From: Burkholderiales bacterium
Lineage (GTDB): Bacteria; Pseudomonadota; Gammaproteobacteria; Burkholderiales; Burkholderiaceae_C
Assembly: GCA_011391855.1 (NCBI GenBank)
Contig: JAABPT010000052.1
Span: 1 to 7,644, forward strand
Length of the DNA stretch: 7,644 nt
Direction of reading: 5' to 3'
The notes under the pieces are model-generated. The model worked only from the letters and a program-made list of their open reading frames with translations. It was not told the DNA's origin and did no database searches. Shown in pieces: positions 1 through 7,644 of the stretch. How positions within the stretch are numbered: the first letter of the stretch is position 1; each line of letters starts with the position of its first letter. The position numbers and the translations under genes were made by a program.

Positions 1-178
1 ACGCGCCCATGCGCTGGAAGTTCTCGCACTTGAAGTACACCCGCGCACCGGTACGCTCGTCGGCGGTGCGCGAGGTCATCACCGGTGTGCGGTGGGCCAC
101 GCCCTGCAGCCGGGTCGCGGCCGCGGCGATATCGGCGTGGGTGATGGCGAGATGGGCCAGATCGGTGGGGTCGGTCAT
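1..178 (-). CDS. PLP-dependent serine/threonine dehydratase-like enzyme (N-terminal 59 residues, runs off the window)
   Basis: Only the first 59 codons lie in the window; the gene continues past position 1. The start MTDPTDLAHLAITHADIAAA and the segment around residues 48-59 (YFKCENFQRMGA) match the N-terminus of fold-type II PLP enzymes such as threonine dehydratase, serine racemase and threo-3-hydroxyaspartate ammonia-lyase. In that family the next residues are usually F-K-F-R-G-A, so the PLP-binding lysine would fall about two codons beyond the edge and cannot be confirmed here. These enzymes remove water and ammonia from beta-hydroxy amino acids to give a 2-oxo acid. The ATG at 178-176 has an AAGGA ribosome site 10 nt upstream. 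The gene follows the dioxygenase gene by 4 bp on the same strand, so the two are probably co-transcribed. The family is clear; the substrate is not, and the C-terminus that would show a regulatory domain is missing. Confidence 0.85.
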   Translation of the reverse strand, partial: MTDPTDLAHLAITHADIAAAATRLQGVAHRTPVMTSRTADERTGARVYFKCENFQRMGA

Positions 179-182
179 GGAC

Positions 183-1004
183 TCAAATTCCTTGCGCGCG
201 GCCGTTGCCCACGGGGGCGGTTCCGGCGGCATTTTCGGCGCCGCTCCGATAGGACGCCGACGCCGGCGGCCCCTGGAAACCGCCGCGGCGAAAGGTCAGC
301 ACCAGCGTATCGCGCCAGGCCGGCTGCGCCGGGTCCAGCGGCTGGATCGGGGTGGTTTCGTGGATCACCCGCTCGTCGTCGAGCAGCAGCACGCTGAAGG
401 GTTCGCTCAGCACGAAGCGCACGCCCCGCGGGCCGTTGGCTTCGAAGACACGCGTCTCGCCGCCCTTGACCCGATGCCGCGCCACCATCAGCACCGCCAC
501 CAGGTCGACGCCGTCGCGATGCGCGCCCTCGGGCGTGGGCCGTCCGATGCCGTCCGTGGTGTCGATGCGAAAGACATGGGCTTCCACGAACCAGCGCTGC
601 GGCCCGCGCAGCGTGCTGGCCACGCCTGCCAGGCCGATCAACAGCCGCGCCCACGCCGGATGCGCCGCCAGGGCCGGCTCGAGCGGCTCGAACCAGCGTT
701 CGATGCCGCCGTGCAACGCGTTGTATTGCAGCGGCTGCCAGTGCGGGCGCGGCGGCACCGGCACCACCGTGGCGCCGTCGACCGTGAAGCAGCCGTGTCG
801 GCGGCGCCGGTAGCGGCCGCCGTCGAGCAAGTGCGCATCCGGTGGCAGGTCCGACCAGAAAGGCAGGAATTCGGGTAACGCTGTTGCGGGCAGGCCACAC
901 AAGGACGCGAGCGAGGCCGCATCCAACACGACCCATCCAGCACGCTGCAACTGCGCGGGAAGCTCGGAAATGGCGGTCAGCGGCGGCTCGGGGGTCATCG
1001 GCAT
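183..1004 (-). CDS. 2-oxoglutarate/Fe(II)-dependent dioxygenase, amino-acid hydroxylase type
   Basis: This 273-residue cytoplasmic protein resembles the 2OG-Fe dioxygenase family that includes bacterial L-isoleucine dioxygenase (Pfam 2OG-Fe_Oxy_2; recognised by eye, not searched). The iron facial triad is visible: H162 and D164 in the segment AHRDGVD, and a distal H215 in RVIHETTPI. R231 in the following RDTLVLTFRR, 16 residues after the distal histidine, is the likely 2-oxoglutarate-binding arginine. The core strand LVAVLMVARHRVKGGETRVF (about 168-187) is typical of the fold. Known members hydroxylate free aliphatic amino acids using O2 and 2-oxoglutarate. The last roughly 30 residues are low-complexity and may be a disordered tail. 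The start at 1004 has no clear ribosome site; a second in-frame ATG at 998 is equally possible. The gene leads a two-gene operon with a dehydratase-like enzyme, so the product may be a beta-hydroxy amino acid; that is inference. Confidence 0.85.
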   Translation of the reverse strand: MPMTPEPPLTAISELPAQLQRAGWVVLDAASLASLCGLPATALPEFLPFWSDLPPDAHLLDGGRYRRRRHGCFTVDGATVVPVPPRPHWQPLQYNALHGGIERWFEPLEPALAAHPAWARLLIGLAGVASTLRGPQRWFVEAHVFRIDTTDGIGRPTPEGAHRDGVDLVAVLMVARHRVKGGETRVFEANGPRGVRFVLSEPFSVLLLDDERVIHETTPIQPLDPAQPAWRDTLVLTFRRGGFQGPPASASYRSGAENAAGTAPVGNGRAQGI

Positions 1005-1021
1005 CGGTTCGAAGGCCTGTG

Positions 1022-1039
1022 CACCCCGATTTTGGGGTG
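1022..1039. promoter_or_regulatory. Inverted repeat upstream of the dioxygenase gene
   Basis: CACCCC and GGGGTG form a perfect 6-bp inverted repeat around a GATTTT spacer. It lies 17 bp upstream of the dioxygenase start. Read on the minus strand, the CAAAAT formed by the spacer and its edge (1034-1029) could be a weak -10 element, with a CTGACA-like -35 at 1060-1055, but the 20-bp spacing is long. The element may be a repressor or activator site or a hairpin in the leader. No specific regulator can be named. Confidence 0.35.
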
Positions 1040-1061
1040 ATCTCTCGAAGACCTTGTCAGC

Positions 1062-1090
1062 CTGCCAGAGGCATTCGGCGTTAAGCTAAT
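1062..1090 (+). promoter_or_regulatory. Possible sigma-70 promoter reading toward the small ORF
   Basis: CTGCCA (1062-1067, 4 of 6 matches to the -35 consensus) and GCTAAT (1085-1090, 4 of 6 matches to the -10) are separated by 17 bp. This part of the gap is less GC-rich than its surroundings. A start near 1097 would leave a leader of about 100 nt before the ATG at 1199. The matches are modest and this is a prediction only. Confidence 0.3.
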
Positions 1091-1198
1091 GCTGCACTGC
1101 ACCAAAAGTGATGACATCGCACTCCTTCTTCCACAGCGCCACTCGATGCCATGGCGCATGAATGGACTGGCCCCGTGCTGAGATCCCAACCCTTGAAG

Positions 1199-1417
1199 AT
1201 GAACGGCGCCATTGACTCCGATGCCCAGGCTCTGGTGGAAATCATCGAGTTGAAGTGGCTGCTGGCCGGCGAGGGCTTTCACGTGCACGTCGAGCGCCTG
1301 CAGTCCGACCGCGACTATGCACGCCAGGCCTTGCACCGCGCCGCGGCGTCGCCCAACCCGGCGCTTCGTGAGACCGCGCTGCGGCTGCGCACCAAGCTGC
1401 GCCTGACCGACAGTTGA
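1199..1417 (+). CDS. Small conserved-looking protein of unknown function (72 aa)
   Basis: I do not recognise a named family. The product is a small, soluble, mostly helical protein with no signal peptide or membrane segment. The N-terminal half reads ALVEIIELKWLLAGEGFHVH (residues 11-30), and the rest is rich in Arg, Ala and Leu with a DRDYARQAL helix (37-45). Codon use matches the neighbours, with a strong third-position G/C bias in this frame, which supports a real gene. The frame is open from an ATG at 1151, which would give 88 residues, but the extra residues look unstructured. I prefer the ATG at 1199; neither start has a good ribosome site. It stands alone, divergent from the dioxygenase gene and 145 bp before a lipoprotein gene. 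Similar short proteins seem familiar from Comamonadaceae genomes, but this is memory and not a search. Confidence 0.65.
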   Translation: MNGAIDSDAQALVEIIELKWLLAGEGFHVHVERLQSDRDYARQALHRAAASPNPALRETALRLRTKLRLTDS

Positions 1418-1460
1418 TCGCGGGGCGGCGCGCGCCCAGCGGCGTGAGCGCCTCACCAGG

Positions 1461-1484
1461 CTTGCACGCTTGCATGCTTGCGTG
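1461..1484. repeat. Three tandem 8-bp repeats (CTTGCRYG)
   Basis: CTTGCACG, CTTGCATG and CTTGCGTG follow each other without a gap, differing only at the sixth and seventh bases. They sit in the 145-bp gap upstream of the lipoprotein gene and just before a perfect palindrome that shares the TTGCATG core. This could be a cluster of half-sites for a DNA-binding protein or a simple slippage repeat. Confidence 0.7.
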
Positions 1485-1490
1485 AGCAGA

Positions 1491-1519
1491 GTTGCATGCA
1501 ACAAGCGCCGGCGTACGAT
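1491..1519 (+). promoter_or_regulatory. Perfect 12-bp palindrome and possible promoter of the lipoprotein gene
   Basis: GTTGCATGCAAC (1491-1502) is a perfect 12-bp palindrome. A TACGAT box at 1514-1519 is a plausible -10 element (4 of 6). TTGCAT inside the palindrome (1492-1497) lies 16 bp upstream of it and could serve as a weak -35. Transcription would start near 1526, giving a leader of about 37 nt that contains the GGAGG ribosome site. A protein bound to the palindrome would cover the -35 region, so an operator is possible. The palindrome is directly visible; the promoter call is a prediction. Confidence 0.4.
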
Positions 1520-1562
1520 GTTCGTCCAGCCCGGACTGCCGGGTGGCCGCCGGAGGTCCGCC

Positions 1563-2726
1563 ATGGAGCATCTCTGCAAGTACCTCGCCGCCTTGTCGCT
1601 GGCAGCCCTGCTCTTCGGCTGCGCCGGGCTGCCGCCCGCTGCACCGGTTGCGCCTTTGCTGCACGACGAGTTGTTCGCGCCATCGGCCGAACCCACCGAT
1701 GCCGGAGACCTCTTCGCGCTGAGCGAAGAGATGCAGCGCTACGCCGCAGCCGAACTGCGGTCCAGCCCGCTTCGGCTCGACCCGCGCCGCGCCCTGATCG
1801 ACGCCTTGTATACGCGCGGCCAGCTCGGGCTGCGATACGACGCCAGCGAAACCCGCAACGCCGCGCAGGCCTTCCAGGCACGGGCCGGCAACTGCCTGTC
1901 GCTCGTCATCATGACGGCGGCCTTCGCCAAGCACCTGGGGCTGCCGGTGCGTTACCGCAGCGTGCTGGTCGACGAGATGTATACGCGCCAGGGCGATCTC
2001 ACCCTGGCCAGCAGCCATGTCAATCTGGTGCTCGAGCGGCCGCCCGCACCCCTGCATTCCGGCCCGCTGGAGCCGGGGGCGCTGATGGTCGACTTCCTGC
2101 CGCCCGAGGAATTGCGCGGGCAGCGCTCGGTGGTGGTGAGCGAGCACACGATCGTGGCCATGTTCATGAACAACCGAGCCGTCGAGTTGCTGAGCCAGGG
2201 CCGGCTGGACGACAGCTATGCCTGGGCGCGCGAGGCCGTGCGCCAAGACCCCCGCTTCACGGCCGCCGTCAATACCCTGGGCGTCGTCTACCAGCGCGCC
2301 GGCCACCACCGCGAGGCCGAGGCCGCGCTGCGGGCCGTGCTGGCGCAGGAGCCGGATCACCTGAGCGCTTTGAACAACCTCGTGCGCCTGCTGCAGCATG
2401 ATGGCCGCCAGGCCGAGGCGCAGGTGCTGGGCGAGCGGCTGGCACAACTGCAGCCGCAGCCGCCGTTCCACTTCTACGATCTTGGCCGCCAGGCCATGGC
2501 ACAGCGCGACTTCGGGTCCGCCCGCGACCTCTTCAAACGCGAATTGCGCCGCCAACCCGACCAGCACGAGGTGCTTTTCTGGGCCGCCCAGGCCGCGGCG
2601 CAGCTGGGTGATGCCGCCGGCGCGGCCCACCACCTGCGCCAGGCGATGGAAAACAGCCCCGACCCCGGCAGCCACGGCGTTTACGCGGCCAAGCTGGCCC
2701 AGCTTCGTGCGTCCCGCATGCATTAG
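1563..2726 (+). CDS. Lipoprotein with transglutaminase-like and TPR domains
   Basis: The 387-residue product starts at the ATG at 1563, chosen because GGAGG lies 6 bp upstream and a lipoprotein signal follows at once; the frame is open back to 1470. Residues 1-20 form a lipoprotein signal peptide ending in the lipobox LLFGC, with C20 as the predicted lipidated residue; the next residue is Ala, which does not suggest inner-membrane retention. Residues about 85-180 look like a transglutaminase-like domain with C111 in GNCLSLVIMTAAFAKHLGLP, H152 in SHVNLVL and D177 in LMVDF, a plausible Cys-His-Asp triad. From about 199 onward there are four or five TPR-type helical repeats (for example NRAVELLSQGRLDDSYAWAR and NTLGVVYQRAGHHREAEAAL). 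It is probably a periplasm-facing lipoprotein that binds or processes a protein partner. Transglutaminase-like folds also occur as proteases or non-catalytic binders, so the activity is open. Neighbouring genes give no pathway. Confidence 0.8.
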   Translation: MEHLCKYLAALSLAALLFGCAGLPPAAPVAPLLHDELFAPSAEPTDAGDLFALSEEMQRYAAAELRSSPLRLDPRRALIDALYTRGQLGLRYDASETRNAAQAFQARAGNCLSLVIMTAAFAKHLGLPVRYRSVLVDEMYTRQGDLTLASSHVNLVLERPPAPLHSGPLEPGALMVDFLPPEELRGQRSVVVSEHTIVAMFMNNRAVELLSQGRLDDSYAWAREAVRQDPRFTAAVNTLGVVYQRAGHHREAEAALRAVLAQEPDHLSALNNLVRLLQHDGRQAEAQVLGERLAQLQPQPPFHFYDLGRQAMAQRDFGSARDLFKRELRRQPDQHEVLFWAAQAAAQLGDAAGAAHHLRQAMENSPDPGSHGVYAAKLAQLRASRMH

Positions 2727-2733
2727 CGGCCGC

Positions 2734-2765
2734 CGGCCGTGAACAAGGCCGCGCGGCCACGGCCG
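2734..2765. repeat. Nested GC-rich inverted repeats between lipoprotein and membrane protein genes
   Basis: CGGCCGTG (2734-2741) pairs perfectly with CACGGCCG (2758-2765). The interval between them contains GGCCGCGCGGCC (2747-2758), itself a perfect 12-bp palindrome that shares its last base with the outer arm. The structure starts 7 bp after the stop codon of the lipoprotein gene. It could end transcription or stabilise the mRNA 3' end, but no run of T follows, so it is not a classical intrinsic terminator. Confidence 0.5.
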
Positions 2766-2799
2766 CTGCTGACGCCGGGGGCGTTACTCTTGCGTCCTC

Positions 2800-3489
2800 A
2801 TGAACCAGGCCGCCAAACCCAACCCGCTGTTCGAGATCGTCGTCACGATCATCGTGCCCGCGGTGATCCTGATGAAACTCAGCAGCGAGAGCAGCCTGGG
2901 CCCGATGCGGGCGCTGGTGCTGGCGCTGGCCTTCCCGCTGGGCTGGGGCGTGTGGGACGGCATCCGCCGGCACAAGCTCAACTGGTTGTCGGTGCTGGGC
3001 GTGGTGAGCACGCTGCTCACCGGCGGCATCGGGCTGCTCAAGCTCGACGCTCAATGGCTGGCCGTCAAGGAAGCCGCGGTGCCCGGGCTCATCGGCCTGG
3101 CGGTGCTGGGCTCGAACTGGACGAGCTGGCCGCTGATCCGCATCCTGGTTTTCAACCCGACGTTGTTCGACGTCGACCGCGTGCACGCGGCACTGGAAGA
3201 ACGGCACAACGTGGTGCCCTTCGAACTGAGGCTGCGCACCGGCACCCTGTTGCTGGCAGGCACCTTCTTCTTCTCGTCGGTGATGAACTACGTGCTGGCG
3301 CGCTGGGTGGTCACCAGCCCGGCGGGCACCGAGGCCTTCAACGAAGAACTCGGGCGGCTCACGCTGCTGAGCTACCCCGTCATCGCCATCCCCTCCATGC
3401 TGATGATGATGGCGCTGCTGTTCTGGCTGGCGCGCGGCGCCAAGGCGCTCACCGGGCTGGACCTGCACGACATGCTGCGCACGCATTGA
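2800..3489 (+). CDS. VC0807-family-like integral membrane protein
   Basis: The 229-residue protein is predicted to have about six membrane helices, near residues 11-27, 37-53, 61-80, 91-108, 147-168 and 190-212. The conserved-looking stretch PLGWGVWDGIRRHKLNWLSV (46-65), followed by an LLTGGIGLLKLD segment (72-83) and KEAAVPG (90-96), matches what I recall of VC0807-type proteins, a widespread uncharacterised inner-membrane family. Transport or a structural role have been suggested by annotation only, and no catalytic residues stand out. The start ATG at 2800 has no Shine-Dalgarno sequence, and the gap from the previous gene holds GC-rich hairpins. A TACTCT box about 9 bp before the ATG could be the -10 of a promoter giving a nearly leaderless mRNA, but it is a weak match. 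The gene is probably expressed alone; the next gene has its own promoter. Confidence 0.75.
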   Translation: MNQAAKPNPLFEIVVTIIVPAVILMKLSSESSLGPMRALVLALAFPLGWGVWDGIRRHKLNWLSVLGVVSTLLTGGIGLLKLDAQWLAVKEAAVPGLIGLAVLGSNWTSWPLIRILVFNPTLFDVDRVHAALEERHNVVPFELRLRTGTLLLAGTFFFSSVMNYVLARWVVTSPAGTEAFNEELGRLTLLSYPVIAIPSMLMMMALLFWLARGAKALTGLDLHDMLRTH

Positions 3490-3517
3490 CGGCCACCGGG
3501 GGCACCGCCCCTAGAAT
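3486..3517 (+). promoter_or_regulatory. Promoter of the Mo-fold protein / histidine kinase operon
   Basis: TAGAAT at 3512-3517 is a strong -10 element (5 of 6). TTGACG at 3486-3491 is a good -35 (5 of 6), overlapping the stop codon of the preceding gene. The spacer is 20 bp, longer than the usual 16-18. It contains GGGGC-ACC-GCCCC (3499-3511), a 5-bp hairpin or dyad. Predicted transcription start is near 3524, about 23 nt before the ATG at 3547, where AAGGGG serves as the ribosome site. Confidence 0.5.
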
Positions 3518-3546
3518 GCGCGCTCCTGTGACGCTCTGAAGGGGCC

Positions 3547-4086
3547 ATGCGCATTTGCCGTAGTCACCCTTGCCACACCGGGACCGGCCGGCGTTCGTTC
3601 CTGTGCCTGGGCGGGGGTCTGCTGCTTGCCACGGCCTGGCCGGCGCGGGCGCTGGAGTCACCTTCAGGGCCGGTCGTGCTTACCGTGGGGGGCCGGGTGC
3701 GCATGCCCAACCTGGGCGATGCCGCCCAGTTCGACATGCCCATGCTGGCAGCGTTGCCGCAGACCAGCTTTTCCACCCGTACGCCCTGGTATGCCCAGCC
3801 GAGGCGCTTCACCGGGCCGCTGCTGCGCGACGTGCTGATGGCCGCCGGCGCCCAGGGCGACGTGATCCGCCTGACCGCACTCAACGACTACCGGGTCGAC
3901 ATGCCTTACCACGATGCGCAGCGCCATGACGTCATCGTGGCCCGGCTGATGGACGACAAGCCCATGGCCGTGCGCGACAAGGGCCCGCTGTTCGTGATCT
4001 ACCCCTTCGACGCGCGGCCCGAATTGCGTGGCGCCGTCTACTACAGCCGCTCGGCATGGCAACTGCGGAAGATCGACGTGCTCTAG
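3547..4086 (+). CDS. Exported protein with molybdopterin-oxidoreductase-like fold, lacking a mature cysteine
   Basis: The 179-residue product has a Tat-like signal: R15-R16-S-F-L followed by a hydrophobic stretch (20-31) and an A-R-A cleavage motif at 33-35. The mature part resembles the short oxidoreductase molybdopterin-binding domain (sulfite oxidase/YedY fold; Pfam PF00174 by memory). Supporting segments are VVLTVGGRVRMPN (43-55), FTGPLLRDVLMAAGA (88-102), LTALNDYRVDMPYHD (109-123), DKGPLFVIYPFD (144-155) and RSAWQLRKIDVL (168-179). All three cysteines (4, 9, 20) lie before the predicted cleavage site, so the cysteine that ligates molybdenum in catalytic members is absent from the mature protein. 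The Tat-like signal would fit a cofactor loaded before export, so cofactor binding without normal catalysis is possible. The gene ends 20 bp before the hybrid kinase, and a promoter precedes it. A sensory accessory role is inference. Confidence 0.75.
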   Translation: MRICRSHPCHTGTGRRSFLCLGGGLLLATAWPARALESPSGPVVLTVGGRVRMPNLGDAAQFDMPMLAALPQTSFSTRTPWYAQPRRFTGPLLRDVLMAAGAQGDVIRLTALNDYRVDMPYHDAQRHDVIVARLMDDKPMAVRDKGPLFVIYPFDARPELRGAVYYSRSAWQLRKIDVL

Positions 4087-4106
4087 AGCGCCAACCGCAG
4101 GAGCGC

Positions 4107-6333
<2,227 letters not shown>

Positions 6334-6344
<11 letters not shown>

Positions 6345-7380
6345 CCGGCTCCGGCTCCAGCCGGATGCCGAAGCGGCCGTACACGCTCTCCTGAATGGCG
6401 CGCGCCAGCGTCACCACCTCGGCACCGCTGGCGCCGCCGCGGTTGACGAGCACCAGCGCCTGCTTGTCGTAGACGCCGGCGCGGCCCACCGTCTTGCCCT
6501 TCCAGCCGCAGGCGTCGATGAGCCACCCCGCGGCCAGCTTGCAGCTGCCGTCGGGCAGCAGATAGTGCACCACCTCGGGGTCGCGGCCGATGATGTCCCG
6601 GCACTGCTCGGGGCTCACCACCGGGTTCTTGAAGAAGCTGCCGGCATTGCCGATGACGGCCGGGTCGGGCAGCTTGGCGCGTCGGATCGCACACACCCAG
6701 TCGAAGACGGTCTGCGCGTCGGGTGCGGCGTTGCCGGTCTCGGCGATCTTGCGTTCCAGGTCCAGGTAGCCCAGCACCGGCTGCCAGGGCCGCGGCAGGC
6801 GGAAACGCACGCGCGTGATGACGGTCTTGCCCGCCAGATGCTGCTTGAAGACGCTGTCGCGGTAGCCGAAGCGGCAGGCCACGGCGTCCAGCGTGACGCT
6901 GCGGCCGGTTATCAGGTCCATCGCGTCCAGCGATTCGAAGCGGTCCTTCAGTTCCACGCCGTAGGCGCCGATGTTCTGCACCGGCGCCGCGCCCACCTGG
7001 CCCGGGATCAGCGCCAGATTCTCCAGCCCCGGCCAGCCCTGCTGCAGCGTCCAGGCCACGAAGCCGTGCCAGTTCTCGCCGGCCCCCGCCTCCACGATCC
7101 AGGCCTCTCGTTCGGTGCGCAACAGGCGCCGGCCCAGGATCTCGACCTTCAGCACCAAGCCGGCAAAGTCGCGCGTGAGCACCACGTTGCTGCCGCCGCC
7201 GAGCACGAATTTCGGCGCCACGCCGTAGGCGGGGTGGTCCACCACGCGCCGCACGTCGGCCTCGGCCGCCAGCCGCACCAGGGTGGCGGCCACCGCGGGC
7301 AGGCCGAAGCTGTTGAATTCGCGCAGGCTGGCGCGTTGTTGCACCTGGAGCGCGTTCGCGGTGGGGGTGGTGTGGGGCAT
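6334..7380 (-). CDS. murB: UDP-N-acetylenolpyruvoylglucosamine reductase
   Basis: This 348-residue flavoenzyme reduces UDP-N-acetylglucosamine enolpyruvate to UDP-N-acetylmuramate with NADPH in cytoplasmic peptidoglycan precursor synthesis. The FAD-binding part shows FVLGGGSNVVL (58-68) and IPGQVGAAPVQNIGAYG (125-141). The catalytic serine is S248 in NAGSFFKNP, the active-site arginine R174 in YRDSVFK, and the C-terminal glutamate E344 in LEPEPVIL; spacing agrees with E. coli MurB. The length fits the type I enzyme. I chose the ATG at 7380-7378 because the frame upstream to 7431 runs through a short tandem repeat and does not look like a MurB N-terminus; no clear ribosome site is seen. Its 3' end overlaps the kinase gene tail to tail by 11 bp, and its 5' end faces yajQ. 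Confidence 0.97.
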
Positions 7381-7418
7381 GGCAGAATTTTGGTTGAAGT
7401 CTACGTGCCTCCCCGCCC

Positions 7419-7446
7419 TGCCATTTGCCATTTGCCATCTGCCGCC
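7419..7446. repeat. 7-bp tandem repeat in the murB-yajQ spacer
   Basis: TGCCATT, TGCCATT, TGCCATC and TGCCGCC follow in register: two perfect copies, one with a single change and one degenerate copy. The array takes up over a third of the 74-bp divergent spacer and ends 8 bp before the yajQ start. Copy-number changes here could alter the spacing of promoter elements for either gene. Confidence 0.75.
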
Positions 7447-7454
7447 CCGACCCG

Positions 7455-7644
7455 ATGCCCAGCTTCGACACCGTGATCCAGCCCGACCTGGTGGAACTTC
7501 GCAATGCCGTCGAGCAGGCCAACAAGGAGATCGGCACGCGCTTCGACTTCAAGGGCTCCAGCGCGCTGACCGAACTCGCCGACCGCAGCGCCAAGGACCG
7601 CGAGCTCACGCTCTACGCCGACAGCGACTTCCAGCTGCAACAGG
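7455..7644 (+). CDS. yajQ: YajQ-family nucleotide-binding protein (N-terminal 63 residues, runs off the window)
   Basis: Only the first 63 codons are present. The start MPSFDTVIQPDLVELRNAVE and the segment NKEIGTRFDFKGS (24-36) are diagnostic of the YajQ/DUF520 family, whose members are about 160 residues long. Family proteins have two ferredoxin-like domains; some bind cyclic di-GMP and act with a transcription regulator, while others bind nucleotides or tRNA. The ATG at 7455 gives the conserved N-terminus, although no Shine-Dalgarno sequence precedes it. The gene is divergent from murB with 74 bp between the starts. The family is certain; ligand and partner cannot be told from this fragment. 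Confidence 0.93.
   Translation, partial: MPSFDTVIQPDLVELRNAVEQANKEIGTRFDFKGSSALTELADRSAKDRELTLYADSDFQLQQ

Noticed and set aside
9..878. A 289-residue plus-strand frame opposite the dioxygenase gene
   Set aside because: The minus strand encodes a dioxygenase with an intact metal triad; the plus-strand translation is Arg/His-rich shadow sequence.
1020..1041. NtrC-type site (TGCACC ... GGTG) in the dioxygenase upstream region
   Set aside because: The half-site spacing gives about 22 bp instead of the roughly 17 bp of known NtrC sites and the second half is imperfect; no sigma-54 promoter is visible.
1444..1456. GTGAG-CGC-CTCAC hairpin after the small ORF as a terminator
   Set aside because: The stem is only 5 bp and no T run follows, so a terminator cannot be supported.
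1242..2723. A 493-residue open frame on the minus strand opposite the lipoprotein gene
   Set aside because: It is rich in Gln, His, Arg and Ala without domains, as expected for the complement of a GC-rich gene; the plus strand has a ribosome site, signal peptide and TPR motifs.
4056..4106. Upstream start of the histidine kinase at 4056
   Set aside because: It has no ribosome site, overlaps the preceding gene by 31 bp and adds a polar stretch before the first membrane helix; 4107 has AGGAG just upstream.

Overview
The window comes from a GC-rich chromosome (well above 60% GC by eye, with strong G/C preference at third codon positions and long open antisense frames). The gene set and the divergent murB–yajQ pair suggest a beta-proteobacterium of the order Burkholderiales, most likely a Comamonadaceae relative (Variovorax/Ramlibacter type). 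This assignment is inferred from gene content; there is no rRNA or other taxonomic marker. No tRNA, rRNA, insertion sequence, CRISPR array or phage gene is visible.

Layout from left to right. (1) Positions 1-1004, minus strand: a 2-oxoglutarate/Fe(II) dioxygenase of the amino-acid-hydroxylase type, followed after 4 bp by the start of a PLP-dependent serine/threonine dehydratase-like enzyme that leaves the window. The two look like one operon. (2) Positions 1005-1198: a divergent regulatory region with a 6+6 bp inverted repeat. (3) Positions 1199-1417, plus strand: a small conserved-looking protein of unknown function. (4) Positions 1418-1562: an intergenic stretch with a triple 8-bp direct repeat and a perfect 12-bp palindrome. 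(5) Positions 1563-2726: a lipoprotein combining a transglutaminase-like Cys/His/Asp domain with TPR repeats. (6) Positions 2727-2799: a very GC-rich gap with nested inverted repeats. (7) Positions 2800-3489: a six-helix membrane protein of the VC0807 type. (8) Positions 3547-6344: a two-gene operon of an exported protein with a molybdopterin-oxidoreductase-like fold but no cysteine in its mature part, then a membrane hybrid histidine kinase with receiver and HPt domains. (9) Positions 6334-7380, minus strand: murB, convergent with the kinase and overlapping it by 11 bp. (10) Positions 7381-7454: a divergent spacer with a 7-bp tandem repeat. (11) From 7455, plus strand: the start of yajQ.

Two gene pairs deserve attention. 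In the first, hydroxylation of an amino acid could make the beta-hydroxy substrate that a dehydratase-type lyase would deaminate. In the second, an exported Mo-fold protein lacking the usual ligand cysteine sits 20 bp upstream of a kinase with a periplasmic sensor loop, which suggests a sensing role. Both functional pairings are inferred from gene order; the domain calls rest on motifs read in the translations. murB (peptidoglycan precursor synthesis) and yajQ (nucleotide-binding protein) are ordinary core genes.
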